Assembly (NCBI RefSeq): GCF_009389715.1
Contig: NC_052393.1
Location: forward strand, 2,914,001 to 2,978,000
Origin: Phoenix dactylifera
Taxonomy: Eukaryota; Streptophyta; Magnoliopsida; Arecales; Arecaceae
Length of the DNA stretch: 64,000 bases
Reading direction: 5' to 3'
Part shown: positions 34,580 through 46,847 of the stretch, in pieces
Layout: each line of letters opens with the position of its first letter
Numbering within the stretch: position 1 is the first letter of the stretch
Made by a program: the position numbers and the translations under genes
The notes under the pieces: model-generated
What the model was told of the DNA's origin: nothing
What the model saw: the letters and a program-made list of their open reading frames with translations, nothing else
The model's database searches: none

Positions 34580-35864
34580 TAGGGTAGCAATGGAATCGGG
34601 CCAGACATAAATGATTCAGATTATATATAGGTCGGACTAAAAAATTATAAATCTAAATCCGTTCTATTTATTAAATAAGTCAGAAATTATAATCTGAACC
34701 TGTCATGTTTAATAAACAGGTAATCTGATCCGAGTCGTTTAACTTATTTAATAAACAGGTAACCTGTTTGTCCAACCCGAAACGATCTGTTTAATCTGTT
34801 TACCCACCAACCCAATCCATTTAACCTATTTAATAAACAGGAAACCATGGAAGATCTAAGCAAGATGCAATCTTTATCACGAGCATGCTCGAATCCGCGA
34901 CAGGAGGAGTTCAGATCTCGGATCCGAGCAAGAACAGGAAGGAGAGCAGCAGATCAGATAAGAATAAAAAGAAGAATACCTTCGGGGATGAAGAGGAGGG
35001 GCTGGGAGGAGCAGTCGTAGATGCAAGGGGAGCAGGCGGAGGAGTGGCTGAGGGCTTCGACGAGGTGCCAGAATAGAGGGCGTCCGACTATGTATCCGGC
35101 GAGTCCCAGCCCCATCAACAAGAGGACGGCCCTCATTCGGTGACTCTTAGATCAACATAAAGAAAGAAACCATGGAAGATCTAATCGTTGAAAAAACCAT
35201 AAGATATTTCACTCCAAACCAAACACCCAAAAAGGAAAAAAATCTTAGTAGGGTTTAATCAATGATGGAAAATATGGGGGAAATGGTAAACTGGGAGTTG
35301 ATCGATACCGAGGAAATCGAAATCGCATCGAAGCCATCTTCGATCCCTCCAGCCTCCGTCGAATATGAGAGGGGGAGGAGAAGGAGAAAAGAACAGCGAG
35401 GCTAAGCAACGAACAAAGAAGATGAGAGATCCCAAGAGGTTGAGCTTGGCTTTCTGAAAACAATGAAGAGAGGAATGCTGAGTCGAGAAAACTAGATGAC
35501 ATAAATGCTTGACGTCTCCTCTCTTCTTCTTCGTCGATGCCTTCGCTCTCTCTCTCTCTCTCTTCCCTCTTGGCTCCTAAAAGCCCAGACGGAGGCGAAA
35601 AAGGAGTCTAGAGATAGAGTTGGGGATACTTAAAGCGATGGTGAGCCGGACTAAAGGATGAGGTTGTGTCAGTGATCGAATGGCTGTGATTAATAAACGG
35701 GTTAAACGGATCAGACATCTAAAATATGTATTCGATCCAATTAACAAACAAGTTAAACAGGTCAACCTGTTTACGATCTAAACCTATTAGACCAAACCCA
35801 AATCTGTTTATGGTGGGTCGAACACGGGTCGGGTTGGCAGGTCGGATCATATTTTTCATCCCTA
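34580..35864 (-). mobile_element. non-autonomous hAT-type transposon carrying a gene fragment (Pack-hAT)
   Basis: The 1285-bp unit begins TAGGGTAGCAATGG and its other end, complemented, reads TAGGGATGAAAAATATG: short imperfect terminal repeats of hAT type. Eight-base target duplications flank it, ATTCAAAC at 34572-34579 and ATTCAAAT at 35865-35872 (7 of 8 match); 8 bp is the hAT signature. Subterminal DNA on both sides repeats AAACAGGT(T/C)AACCTGTTT-like palindromes and TTTAATAAACAGG words, possible transposase-binding sites. The middle (34980-35337 and flanks) is not transposon sequence but two exons and an intron of a DUF1068-type gene with its leader. No transposase is encoded. Confidence 0.8.
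34980..35337 (-). pseudogene. captured 5' fragment of a DUF1068-family gene
   Basis: Exon 1 coding part 35337-35309 (starting MASMRFRFPR) and exon 2 35143-34980 join in frame through GT/AG sites, giving 64 codons plus one base. Exon 2 reads RAVLLLMGLGLAGYIVG, then W-H-x-V-E-A-L, then CIYDCSSQP and a closing IPEG. These match the start of plant DUF1068 proteins: an N-terminal membrane anchor, then P-P-x-x-W-H and the C-x-C-D-CSSQP signature. In the family a coiled-coil part follows after this intron; here the donor (GTATTC) runs into transposon DNA, so the gene is truncated. Retention of the intron shows DNA-level capture rather than retroposition. A pyrimidine/purine-rich leader (about 35340-35570) was captured as well. 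Confidence 0.75.
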
Positions 35865-35872
35865 ATTCAAAT

Positions 35873-37370
35873 TGTTTGATATAATGTATATAATTGCAAT
35901 TGTTATTTTTATTTGTACCCTTTTGCTAGATAAAATGTTATTTTTTTATTTTTTTAATTTTTTGCATCAATTTTCTCTCTGAAACTAATTATATGGCTTG
36001 AAATAATAATGTTTTTTAATCAAGTGAACAAAGATTACAAAATAATTATGTTATTTTTATTTTGTATTATTTATCATTATGACAGCTATTATTACAGTGA
36101 CTATTCATAATTGCTTTTTCCACCTGAGTATCTAAGCTTGTCCTGTTGACATTGAGGTCGTTGTAGTTGTGTTAGCTTTTGATGGGCGCGAAGTATGGTT
36201 GGACCTTTGCCACCCGCTTTAGGTCGAGGTTGTGGACTCACTTTTCTATGAATGTAGGCGTGTAGGTTGGGAGTATTTGAAGGTTTAGCTCCCTGGTTGT
36301 CTGAACCATAGGTCGTAGATTTGTAGGTCGGAGTTGCAAGCTATGTCGCTTGTTGGTGAGACCTTGTGATATTTTGAGGTTATTGTAATCGCTTTTAAGT
36401 TGGTGGGTCATATCCACTATATTGTAGCTCTAAGGTTGGCTTCTCACCCAGGGTCTCCATTCTCAACTTGAAGAGCTAAGATTGCTAGGAGTTCAGATCG
36501 TTTGATCTTTTGTCGGTTAAGTTCTTTGGATAACTAGCACCTGGATGAGTAGGCTGGGAGTGCTTCCTCCTATCCACACCTAATTTTTATTAGATTTTTT
36601 TCATCGGCTCTTAGCCGGTAGAACGAAGGTCTCAGTTGCTTCTGGGTTGTCTCTTTAGCCTCTTAGGCTTGCAGGTAGGTGGCCTCTTGGGAGACACGTT
36701 CGACATATGGTGCTCAAGTGCAGCATCGTCAATGGTCTTTGCGATATGCGTTCGACATTTGTTACCCATGGTTGCTGGTCTGTGAGATTCGTCCGACCAG
36801 TGGGACTTGCGATTGGTGGTCTTTGAGTGACTCATCTGACTAGTTGCTCTTCTATATTTGGCCCTATAGTTGTCGCTCCAGCCTAGCCTGAGCTTAGACT
36901 TTTTTGCATGGAGCCACCTACATCTGGATAGATCCAAGGCTTGAGTTCTTGAGAGGCTCTGAGATGTGAAAGCTAGATCTTGTGCATTCGAAACTATTCA
37001 AAATGGTTATATTATAAATAATCAATTCCCACATGGTGTACGTGTATATACCTATTTGAAGCTTGTGAGGCACTCTGCACCCTGCTTGGCTTGCCATTAC
37101 CTTGTTATCCATGCTTGGATTTCAATCACAAGCCATCGAGCTCGGTATATTTTGCAATTTTGCATACTAATGGAGATAGTTGATGTGTTGAATTTATCCA
37201 AAGTAGTAAAAATAGATAGAGTGGTATCAAATTCATTCGTAATTGCAAATATATAATGCCAGATCGAAGAAATAGACACGAAAAACTAATTATAAAGGTA
37301 GAATTAAGGCAAATAAAGGCCAAAAAGAGAAAGAGCATACCTAAAGATATAGAAAACTTTGTACCCAAAA
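35873..37370. other. intergenic, unassigned repeat-like DNA
   Basis: About 36120-36960 is G/T-rich on the plus strand with repeated TTGTAGGTCGGAG-like phrases, resembling old retroelement spacer DNA, but I can assign no domain. The rest is AT-rich. Confidence 0.3.
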
Positions 37371-38640
37371 AAAAAAAAAAATATAGGGACCGGTTTGAAC
37401 CAGTCCAAAATCGGTTCAAAAATGGATGAATCGAGTGGTCGATGGAGTCTGACTGATTCGAACCGGTCTGATCAATGTAGCTGACCTATGCTGATGTGGC
37501 ATGATAGATGACATACTGTTGATGTGGCCAACATGGTCAATGATGTGCCCGCTAACATGGCAAGGGTGTGTGGCGGTTAACTTGGCATCAATGAAGACAT
37601 GTGCGCTGACATGGTGAGTGATATGGCATCAACATGACCGATATTTTGATGATGTGGCTGTAGCTGTGGCTGATGCGGCACTGATTGGGTCCTTAAGTTA
37701 ATTGGATTCGAGTAGGATCCTTGTCACAGATCCATTTGGAATAAGCCGATCCAATCCATTCTCCTCCTTCCCCGTGAGCTCTCGGTGCAAGCCCTAATCG
37801 TGGAGATGGCGCTGAACCCCTCAGCAGAGAGAGGCGGCCAGCGGCGGAGGCTTCTCGACGATGAAGGCAACGGCTGCTCATGGTGCTGCAGCTAGAGGAC
37901 GTCCGGAGGCTGTCGTTGCTCGCGGTAGAGCCGGCGGTGGGAAGTGGTAGACGGAGATCGGAACCACGACTCTTGGCGGCGGATCTTGGCGGGCTCGGGA
38001 CTTCGGCCCGGTCGAGCCAGGTTGGTGAAGAATCGTTGGCGACAGGAAGGTGTAAAAACGATGAGGCGGCCAAAAAAGTGATGTGGGCTGTGATCAACTG
38101 CGAACCGAGAAAATATCTGGGGGGAGACCGGCGCCGGCACAGTCGTGAGGGAGCGATAAGGCTCCGCTGGGGCTCCGGTGAAGAGCAAAGGGCCAGTAGT
38201 GGCCGGAATGGCGATGATGGAGAGCACGATGCCCTTGAAGATAAGGAAATGGTGATCGCAACGATGGTGGTGCGCCGGTGAAGGATGAGGCCGCGGTGGT
38301 TGCGGCGCCAATGGGTCCCTCCAGTGCGACGCATGCATGGTTGTCCTGTCACCTGTGCGCATGAGACCAGCGTCATGGGCGGCACGGAGGGGCAACCTTT
38401 AGTAGGGACCGGCATCACCGTCTCCTAAGGACGCGCGTTCCATGTGGAAAGAAGGCTCTGCTCAGGAGCGGTCGTGGAAGAGAAGCTAGCTGCGGAGGTT
38501 CTCGCGGATGCGTCGATGGTGAACTCGTTGCTGAAGATGCTCAGATTCGGCAAAGAAAGGAAGTGGGATACAGCGTGAGAGATAGGGTATTGGAAACAAC
38601 GTGAGAGAGACGAGTATCGTGTCTTTTCATTCGCAAAAAA
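37371..38640. repeat. unassigned transposon-like segment with GC-rich interior
   Basis: It opens with an inverted-repeat-like GACCGGTTTGAACCAGTCC (37388-37406), continues through an array of degenerate GATGTGGC/GACATGGC words (37470-37680) and then a GC-rich, CpG-rich interior (37740-38540). Long open frames on both strands in the GC-rich part have no recognisable domain. The wording of the interior resembles the untranslated parts of plant LTR elements. Confidence 0.3.
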
Positions 38641-39358
38641 CTCAGAATTCTGAAAATCACCCTCTACTGAGGAGTGTGTCGGTAGCCTTCGGAATAAGTC
38701 CTACGCATACCTACTGGCGAATAGTTCAGTGAGTGGGTTCGGATAAGACTCTACTTATTGATCTACCTATTTATTCCTCCCCCAGAGAAGATAGAGCTAC
38801 CTTAGTTCATAGATTGCTTGCATTGACGGTCATTCCATTTCTTCCATTTGCGCCCTTTTTATAAATAAAGACTATTTCTTAATTTTTCTTATTTAAATTA
38901 GTCTGAGAATAAGAGTGCTATTAAAATTGACCTTCTGCTAGACGTAGATCAAATTTAAGCCACATCAAACTGTAGGAGTAGGAGGAATAACGTCGTTCTT
39001 TGGGCGTTGAGAGAGGGAGAGAGTAGTGCAATGTAGAGAGAGAATTCTCCCTTCTCTTTTCTCTTCCCTGCCCTTCGTTTCCTCCCATACCTGCAGAATT
39101 CGTATGATAAGAAAGCCCAATCCATGGGCTCAGGGCGCGATGTCAGAACTACTTCAATTCTATTCCGTTTTGATAAATTAGTGGACTAAAATATTATACA
39201 AATCGCAGTCGGCATGCCATAAATAATCTATTCTGTGGAGGCGAGTTCTTTCTAATGGCAGCGCCCATCCGTCCATTTGCCTGTAGCGTGGGATTCATTT
39301 AATTGTTAGGCCAGAAGAGCGTCACATGCCATGTAATGGCTCCTTCCATTTCACCTAA
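38641..39358. other. intergenic upstream of the LINE relic
   Basis: No supported gene. Short CT/GA-rich stretches occur around 39000-39080. Confidence 0.4.
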
Positions 39359-39361
39359 GAG

Positions 39362-39905
39362 CTTCCACCCCCGAGTTTTCTCAAGATCAATTTCGATGGT
39401 TGCGTCGTGCAGGGCGGCGTGAAGGGAGGTGCAGGCTTTGTGGTGAGGGGCCTAGACTCTAGGGTGATTACTGCCGGAGGTTCCCAGTTGTTTGACATAT
39501 CGGTGCCTGGGGCAGAGTTGAGAGCGGTTTGGTCTAAACTGTGTTATGTGCGACATACTTTGCAGGTCAGGATGGTCCTCTTGGAGAGCGACTCAGCGAC
39601 GATCATTGGAAAGACTCTACAAGCTTCGGGGGAGGAGGGGGTCGATGACTACCACCTGTTGTTGAGAGATATCCGGGATATGGTTCGTGATGGGTTGGCG
39701 ATTCAGCCTAAGCATGTTTTTCGGAAGGCCAATGGAGTTGCAAATTGAGTGGCTTTTTTTATAGCCCATCACTCGGATGTACATCTATGGGTGGGCGAGG
39801 TGGAGTTATCTAGTACTCTCTGAGATGTATTGCTTTTTGACTTTTTTGACTGTATCCGTATACGTTTGGTATGATACTTCCTTTTCAGAGCAAAAAAAAA
39901 AAGAA
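39362..39905 (+). mobile_element. 5'-truncated LINE 3' end with RNase H domain
   Basis: The plus strand encodes PPPSFLKINFDGC (first catalytic Asp), a glycine-rich GGAGFVVRG strand, GAELRAVWSKL (Glu), LLESDSATII (Asp) and KHVFRKANGVAN, followed after a TGA (39746-39748, where Trp is usual) by VAFFIAHHSDV. It ends in an A-rich tail at about 39891-39920. A 7-base GAGCTTC on both sides (39359-39365 and 39929-39935) may be the target duplication. It is the same lineage as the LINE at 19982-25418. It ends about 240 bases before the WUSCHEL-like start codon. Confidence 0.85.
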
Positions 39906-40164
39906 AAAAAAAGAGAAGAAAAGCATAGGAGCTTCAAGGCTAGTTTTGGCATATTAGCCTAAGATTTGAGAAAATATTAATGAAATTTGTATGGAAAGAT
40001 TTAGAAAAACTCAGAATGACATAACCTAAATAAAAGTTCCTGGCAAATCAGGATCCATGTTGCCAACCTCAAATGATGCGGAAAAGGTTACATATGGTTA
40101 TGGCTATATGCCCCTCTTTTTATACGTGTGTCCCCCCCCCCATTCTCTGGTGGCTGCTGAGGCC

Positions 40165-41500
40165 ATGAAACACCAGAGCATAAGTGTGGATGGGAGCAAG
40201 AGCGATCCACTGAAGTCTAGGCAGTCCAGCGTGAAGTGGATCCCCACAAATGAGCAGGCAAGGATACTGAGGGACCTTTACCACAACCATGGAGTGAGGT
40301 CACCTAATGTTGAACAAATCCAGAAAATTTCAAGCAGGCTGAGGCAGTATGGCAAAATTGAAGGCAAGAATGTGTTCTACTGGTTCTCGAACTACAAGGC
40401 CAGGGAGAGGCGGAAAAGGAGGCTCTCCGTGGACTTCCCCTCCTCCTCCTCCTCCTCCAACACCACCACTCCTCCAGGTGCATGCAGTTGCATAAATCCC
40501 AATTTAGCTCTCCCTTCAACTCTCAGCACTGATGCTCCTTTTCATCTGCTGGCCATGGCCGTGTGTTGGTTCTGTGATGTAGGGGCTGATGCTACTTGCG
40601 CTTCACCTGGACTTCATGCCGTTGGGCAAATGGGGAGCTGCGAGTGCCCTGGTTCTGTGCTTACGGAGAAGAGCTACAAGGTATATCTTTATCGCAAGTT
40701 TTTGTATGTCGTGATATACTATGAATATGCGACTATCTTAAGGGTGAAAAGAGCTGCTACTGTTTCCGGTTCTCCCTCCCTGGAAGTGTGTCTGCGACTC
40801 TCTTAAGGGTTAACACTTTTTTCTGTTCTGATGTATATTCTTTAAACGTACGGTCCTCTTGGAGCGCATATAAACTTCTCTAATGCATTCCTTGATAATA
40901 TTCAGGGGGCTAATGTACTATCGATTTTTTTTTTTCTGAGAAAAATATAGCAAAGGGTCCAGGAATTCCTAAATAGATTCTAGGAGCAGTTGCATGTCTC
41001 GATGTGACGATATATTAAACCAGGAAAAGCAGTCATAAAAGATCGCATTCGGAAAGAAGAAAAGAGTCTCTCATATGACTTATATTCCTGTCCTTTTTTT
41101 CTTTAAATTGCTGAGACAGGGTTACTTCATGAGCCGCGGAGGAGGAGAAGCAGTTTTGGAGCGCAACAGGGGGTGGGCGACGGGACTAGAGCCGCCGGCA
41201 ATGTCCCACTATACCAGAGTCCAGAAGGCAAAAACAACTCATGCCGAGACTAGAACACTGCCCCTCTTTCCCATCCATACACCAGAACAAGAGAAAGTAG
41301 AGGAGGAGGAACACCAGGGAGGAAAGCAAAGAGAAGAAGGCGGCGTTCGTTCCTCCGTAGCAGGAACGCCCCAACAACCCAAACCCATCGGACGCATTCC
41401 TGCCTTCAATTTAGATGATGGCCGGCAACGGCAAGAAGACCATTGCTGTCTGGAACTCACTCTTGATTCCTACCGCCATGTTCCCCTGAGATCGACGTGA
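40165..41500 (+). CDS. WUS: WUSCHEL-type homeobox transcription factor
   Basis: WUSCHEL proteins maintain shoot stem cells as nuclear regulators. Two exons, 40165-40680 and 41120-41500, join at phase 0 to give 298 residues (Arabidopsis WUS has 292). Residues about 21-85 are a WOX homeodomain with [17 protein letters not shown], the [19 protein letters not shown] block and the WF-x-N recognition helix. The WUS box TLPLFP is at 218-223, and a C-terminal EAR-like LELTL at 283-287 would recruit a TOPLESS-type co-repressor. An acidic run (EKVEEEE) follows the WUS box. The start chosen is the Met of MKHQSI; an in-frame Met 36 codons earlier is possible but its stretch lacks family resemblance. Oddity: the recognition helix reads WFSNYKAR where WUS-clade members have WFQNHKAR. 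Only the WUS-clade assignment is firm; WUS itself is the best match. Confidence 0.82.
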
Positions 41501-43514
41501 TCTCATGCAGAAAGTGGCAGCAGCTTGCTTAGTCGCACTTTCTAATTCAACTCTACGGTTAGGCTGCACTTGATTCCTTCCCACGCAAAAAAAAATGCAA
41601 TCCGTATCCCCAGCGGACGCAGAGCTAAATTTCCTTTTTTTTTTTTTTTGACTTCTTATGCTGAGATGGCCTGGCTTTGAATTGATCATCTGTACCGCTG
41701 AACGGGCACAACTTTGAATTGATCATGAGTACCGCTGAATGGGTACATCGATATAATTTCTCGGACTCAGCAAACCCAGCTTCTGCTGCAATGCCGCTGC
41801 CGCTGCAACTGTTTACAGTACCCTCGGCGATGTCGACACCTCTGGAACACACAGTCCAGATATCCCGGCCACAAGTGGTACTGCATTAAAGATAACAGGG
41901 GTTTAGTGGGAGCCACGACAGCTGGGAGAAGGAGATAGATATCCTTCTTCTATAAATATCCTCTCACAAATATTCTCTTGATCCTTCAACAACGGGGGTG
42001 GCCATTTTGGCTTCCCTTTCATTAAAAAAAAAGGAGAGAAGGTGGGGACCGCCGGCCACGGGGGGGGAAGCCCTCCGCACTGGAATTTCGTACTGCAGCG
42101 TGACGGGTGATAAACTTCTAGGCTTCTCTTTCACCATGAATTCTTCCAACTCGGAAGGCCCGAACGAAAGAGAGCACAGGGCCCTCGGATGGGAACATGC
42201 TAACCCATCCCAAGGAGTTAAGACAAGTCAGAGCCTTTAAACAAGCATTTATTTCATCGGGCTCCTATTGTCAATATCTCATTCATATGCCCCCAGGTCG
42301 AACCAGAGTAAAAACAGGTAACAGACAAAAGGATGGGACCCACGCGGGGGAGGAGGTCAAACTAGCCGGGCTTGGATCCAGCTAGACTTGTTCCCTCCAT
42401 TAATTCACCTTCTCCAATCAATTAGGATAATCTTGCGTCCTGATGAGAATTTGGAAACCAAGCATCTCTCAGTTTTACGCATTATTTCAGATCGGGGAAC
42501 AAGCACAACAGGACTTCAAACAGGTACTGGCAGTATCGTACTATCATCTATTTCCGCCTTCAGTTTTGTGAGGTTCTGCCTGCTGTTCAAGTTTAAGATG
42601 TATGAATCTTCCAGCTCCAATGCTCGGTATGAAATTAAGTAGCCTTAAGCAAACAAGGGAAGCATCCACTCTACTCTTCAGAAAACCAATTTTCTTCTCT
42701 AGTGAGGATTGGGTCCCCAGTGTGCAAATTCCTTGGGACTATATTTTGATCAACTAGCTTTCGATCGATCTTCAGAACACAAAAAATCCAGTCTTGGTTT
42801 CTCCAAATTACTCCAGATGTTTCTAACTTCGTTTAAGATGTGATCCTGTAAACTTACCCATCAGGGATAACAACCATTCATCTCTGGTTTTGTTTGACCA
42901 CTTATAGTGATACCATTCAAGTGCGCATTCAAATTTTCCTGTCAACTCTCTTGTAAGTAGCTTAACTAGACCATGATGATTGAAGAAAATAAGCGTGTCT
43001 AATTAACACTGGAGATTTGATGGAATCAGCAAGCACAAGCAACAATCTTTGATGTAAATGTTTCAGCTGGGCCCATATATAAAATTTCTACAAAATAAAT
43101 CTTAGATTTGTTGTTTTCGTTACTAACTGGCAATAGAGCAATTCTAGAAACCTTGTCCAAGAAGCAGCACATTGGTGTCTTGCAGTCCACAGAAATGAAA
43201 TATATGATACTCGTATGATCGCCTACCGTGCACCAGCATGGTTGGTGGTATTTATTGCAAGTACCAAATACATCCTATAATTATCAAGGACTGTTATACT
43301 ACATATAATATAAAACATAAATGCATCCAATTGGGGTCAGACAGGGAACTCCCTGCAAGAAAATAAACTAGGAGAGTTCTACCCCTCGGGTCTGTGTTGT
43401 CATGATGGGTTTGTTCCCTTAAGCTGCTTGCGTTTCCTGATTGCCAGGAAAAAAAACAAAGCCTTAGGATTAAAGCTGTCAATCATTTCCATTGCAAGCT
43501 TTCGTTACGGCAAA
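41501..43514. other. intergenic between WUSCHEL-like gene and TRM6-like pseudogene
   Basis: No supported gene. A T-run of about 19 at 41634-41650 and a G-run at 42060-42068 are visible; neither could be tied to an element. Confidence 0.4.
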
Positions 43515-46333
43515 TTCTAATTCCACTTAAAATGTAACCACTAAATCCACTCATCTACGTCAGTGGATGAGTACGTGAAGGAAGAACCTGCAACAGCATT
43601 TGAAACAACGAGCAATATTCATTTCTGACACGTAGCACAAACAATTCTGTGTCTTTATACTGCGAACCAAAATGCTCGATCAAACATAGATTTGGCAGGA
43701 GCTTAGGGCTAACATTGTTTCTGGATACTGTGACGTAACTGTGGGTTAGTCGGCCACTTCTGGCCATCTTGCAGTTTCAGATAGGCGTTGGAGTTATGAA
43801 TCTGAGCTTGGTCAGTCTTGACTTTTGACCACTAACATGGCAATTTTTGCCGGAAGACCAAGTGCTGTGTGCCCTATATTGGCCATGAAACCGTTGGCTT
43901 CTAATCATCATAACAGAAATGGAGGGGGTGAAAAAGGAGTAGAATGAACAAGAAACATGACCTGCAGCATATAGGAGCATATAATTCCACAACAGTGAGT
44001 GGGCGGAAGCTTTAGCAGAACTCGACACATGATAACATGCAAATTTCCTACCATAAGTATTAAGTCAAGAACCTTGTTTTCACTTACATTGCCAGGCTTT
44101 ATGCATTGCTCCTACAGATATAGAAACATCCAAAAAAACCTCCTATAGCACCACAAGCTAAACTAGCCAGTTTTTCTTTCCCAGACAAACTCTAGTGGAT
44201 GACAGATGTCCACTAGAATTAACGCAAAAAAACAAGGTCAAGTATAAAGTTTCATTGCATAATGGTGAAGAAGCATGTTATTGAATCAGCATGGCCCATG
44301 AACTTCCCATATTTTAACACAACTGGGCCTAAGCGATTGGAAAGCTTCTCTATGGCTGTTTCGTGTACGAAGTTCAGAGAAAAATCAGAAGAATAACCGC
44401 ACACTAAAACAACAGAATCAGTCTTGGAGACGCACTCACTAATGTCCCAAGATTATGGAGAAAGTTCTGTACAAAACAGTGACTGGATGGTATCACACAA
44501 GAAAGCTAATGAAAAATGCCTTCGACCTATAAGGGGGCTGGCATCATTACTAAATGTCTGAAAATAGCCCTGCAAAGTAGTAAGATCCTGATTGCATCAG
44601 TTGACATCTGAGCAAATACAATAGTTCTAAATCTGCTGATGTTAGCAGAACAAATGCAGCGGACAGCAATTAATTCAATGACTTACGTCTTAACAAGCAT
44701 AATAATCTATAAATAACATGATGAAAGAACATTTTTTGCTGAAAGTAAGTGTCTCAAATCTGATGGCTAATCTTGCTGATTTGAACTAAAGATGCGTGCC
44801 TTTAGCATGAACGAAAATTATAGGCAAAATGGAGAGACGATACCAAGGAAAAAAAAATAAAAATGTACATGCACATTACTGCTTCAAGTGATCTAAGTTG
44901 CACCTCATGCTAATGAATGTGCATATACACTTACATGTTAACAGTGGGATAAATGGCTCTCTATTTTAACCACATTAGAAAGTCTGACCTGATATTCACG
45001 AAGCAAGGCTCTCAAATTTGCAATCCAATGGCCATTCTTGCAGTTTGGAGTCTCTGCATGCATGTTGCATGAGGATGCATATTTCATCACCAATCAGGAC
45101 GAGTAAGGTCAATAAACAGAAATAGTTTTCCAATTGCATGGTTAAGATCCAACTAATATAGCCAAAGGAGCACATTAACAGGAGATATACGGCATATGTG
45201 AGTACAGATATGGGGCATAAGCGAGTACTGTTTTCTGTATTTGCATATGAAATAGCTGCTAATACTAGTCATATGAAATATCTAATCACCTGATGGCATT
45301 GGTGATAAATTGCAAATGGTGCAGAATATGATAATAAGTGGCAGCAGATCTTGAACTAAGCTCCCCACCTCCAGTTCTGGAGCAGCAACCATCAAGCTAC
45401 ATAAAGGAATGAGAAAAAGAGCCATTAAAGACTAAGATCTCGCTTTCATTATATTCAGTTTATACCTTACCTTCTAAGGCCTTTTTCCTTCCATAACTTT
45501 ATGACTTCTGGTGATGCCCTCCTCCCTGGATTGACTGACTTGAAAACTGTAGGAGTGGTCTTATCTCTGCAGTCTACAATGATAGGAGAACATCTATGTG
45601 TGCCCATAATATCTTGCAGATCACTTCCAGAAAAAAGAGATGTTTCTTGGGAGACGACTAACTGTTCACCTGGCAAAGAATCTCCTTCCCTGACAACTTG
45701 ATCATCAGAAAAAGCTTTTTGGAAGCACATTCAGTCAGCAAAGACTCCTAAGTATGTGATTGTATTTCTGAAGATTGGATATTCTCATGTGGTTTGGAGC
45801 TTTCGTGGGCAAAGTTTTGTGAAAAACAGAGATCAGAAAAGGTGCTTGAATAATCCTGCATTTGATGGAATACCAAACAACTGATTTTGCAAAAGATACT
45901 AACATTCAGTTATATAATAATCAACAGAAACCAAGTTGGTGGTCTGACGACCATTCCATGGTCAAAAATCTCCGTCAAATAAGTTTGACTTTGGTTTACC
46001 CAAAAAAGGGGAAGAGCTTGACTTTCCACTCTTACCTTTTCTTTCCTTAAACTTGTCAAGAAATGATCTCAGTAAATTTTCTCAAACAAGATAAGAAAAT
46101 TGGCTAGCATATCAAAGTTATAGTACCCCGTTTTTCCCAACCTCTAGAAACTAATGGCTCTAACATTGCTTATGGTATGTCACCATTATGCTTATGCATG
46201 CCCATTTCTCAGACCATAAATCTTTTGTTTTATAATTCCAGAAGTAAAGAATAAATACACAACTTACCTTAAATTTTTTTATCCTTATTTTTCCTTTAAT
46301 CTAGCATCTCTAAAATTCTTCTTTGCATGTTAT

Positions 46334-46847
46334 AATGAAGAGACAAACCAAATGATACTGAAAATTCATCCTCCCATCAGAAGAATATGCTGTAATACTC
46401 AAGCGACAAACTCAAATTTGTATCAAAGTACTCAGTCATCCTGAAGAGTTCATACCAGGCTAAGCCATCCAGTTTTATCTTTCTTGAAACCTTATATTTC
46501 TAAGGCTCCACTTTTTTAAAGACTCTTACTGCTGATGTCGACCCCATGGTTTTGGAGGTCAACTAGTGGTTTAGTTTGACTAGAAGACAATGCAGGTTGA
46601 ATCATTCACGGATGGGTTTTAGCTTTACGCTAATATACACATGTTCAAAAATTAATAAATGTTAGAACCTAGTTCATTGCTTAGTATGTGTCCTCAAAAG
46701 TCCAATTAATTAGCGAGACACAGCAATGAAGAGACAAACCAAATGATACTGAAAATTCATCCTCCCATCAGAAGAATATGCTGTAATACTCAAGCGACAA
46801 ACTCAAATTTGTATCAAAGTACTCAGTCATCCTGAAGAGTTCATACC
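46334..46847. repeat. perfect 123-bp direct repeat
   Basis: 46334-46456 and 46725-46847 appear identical, 391 bases apart. The second copy is followed immediately by a short palindrome, CCGCACAATGCGCGG, and then by a very AT-rich block. The repeated unit has an open plus-strand frame. Confidence 0.9.

Noticed and set aside
37693..38418. Long open frames on both strands of a GC-rich segment
   Set aside because: Both strands are open because of GC content; neither shows a domain, and the segment looks like transposon non-coding DNA.
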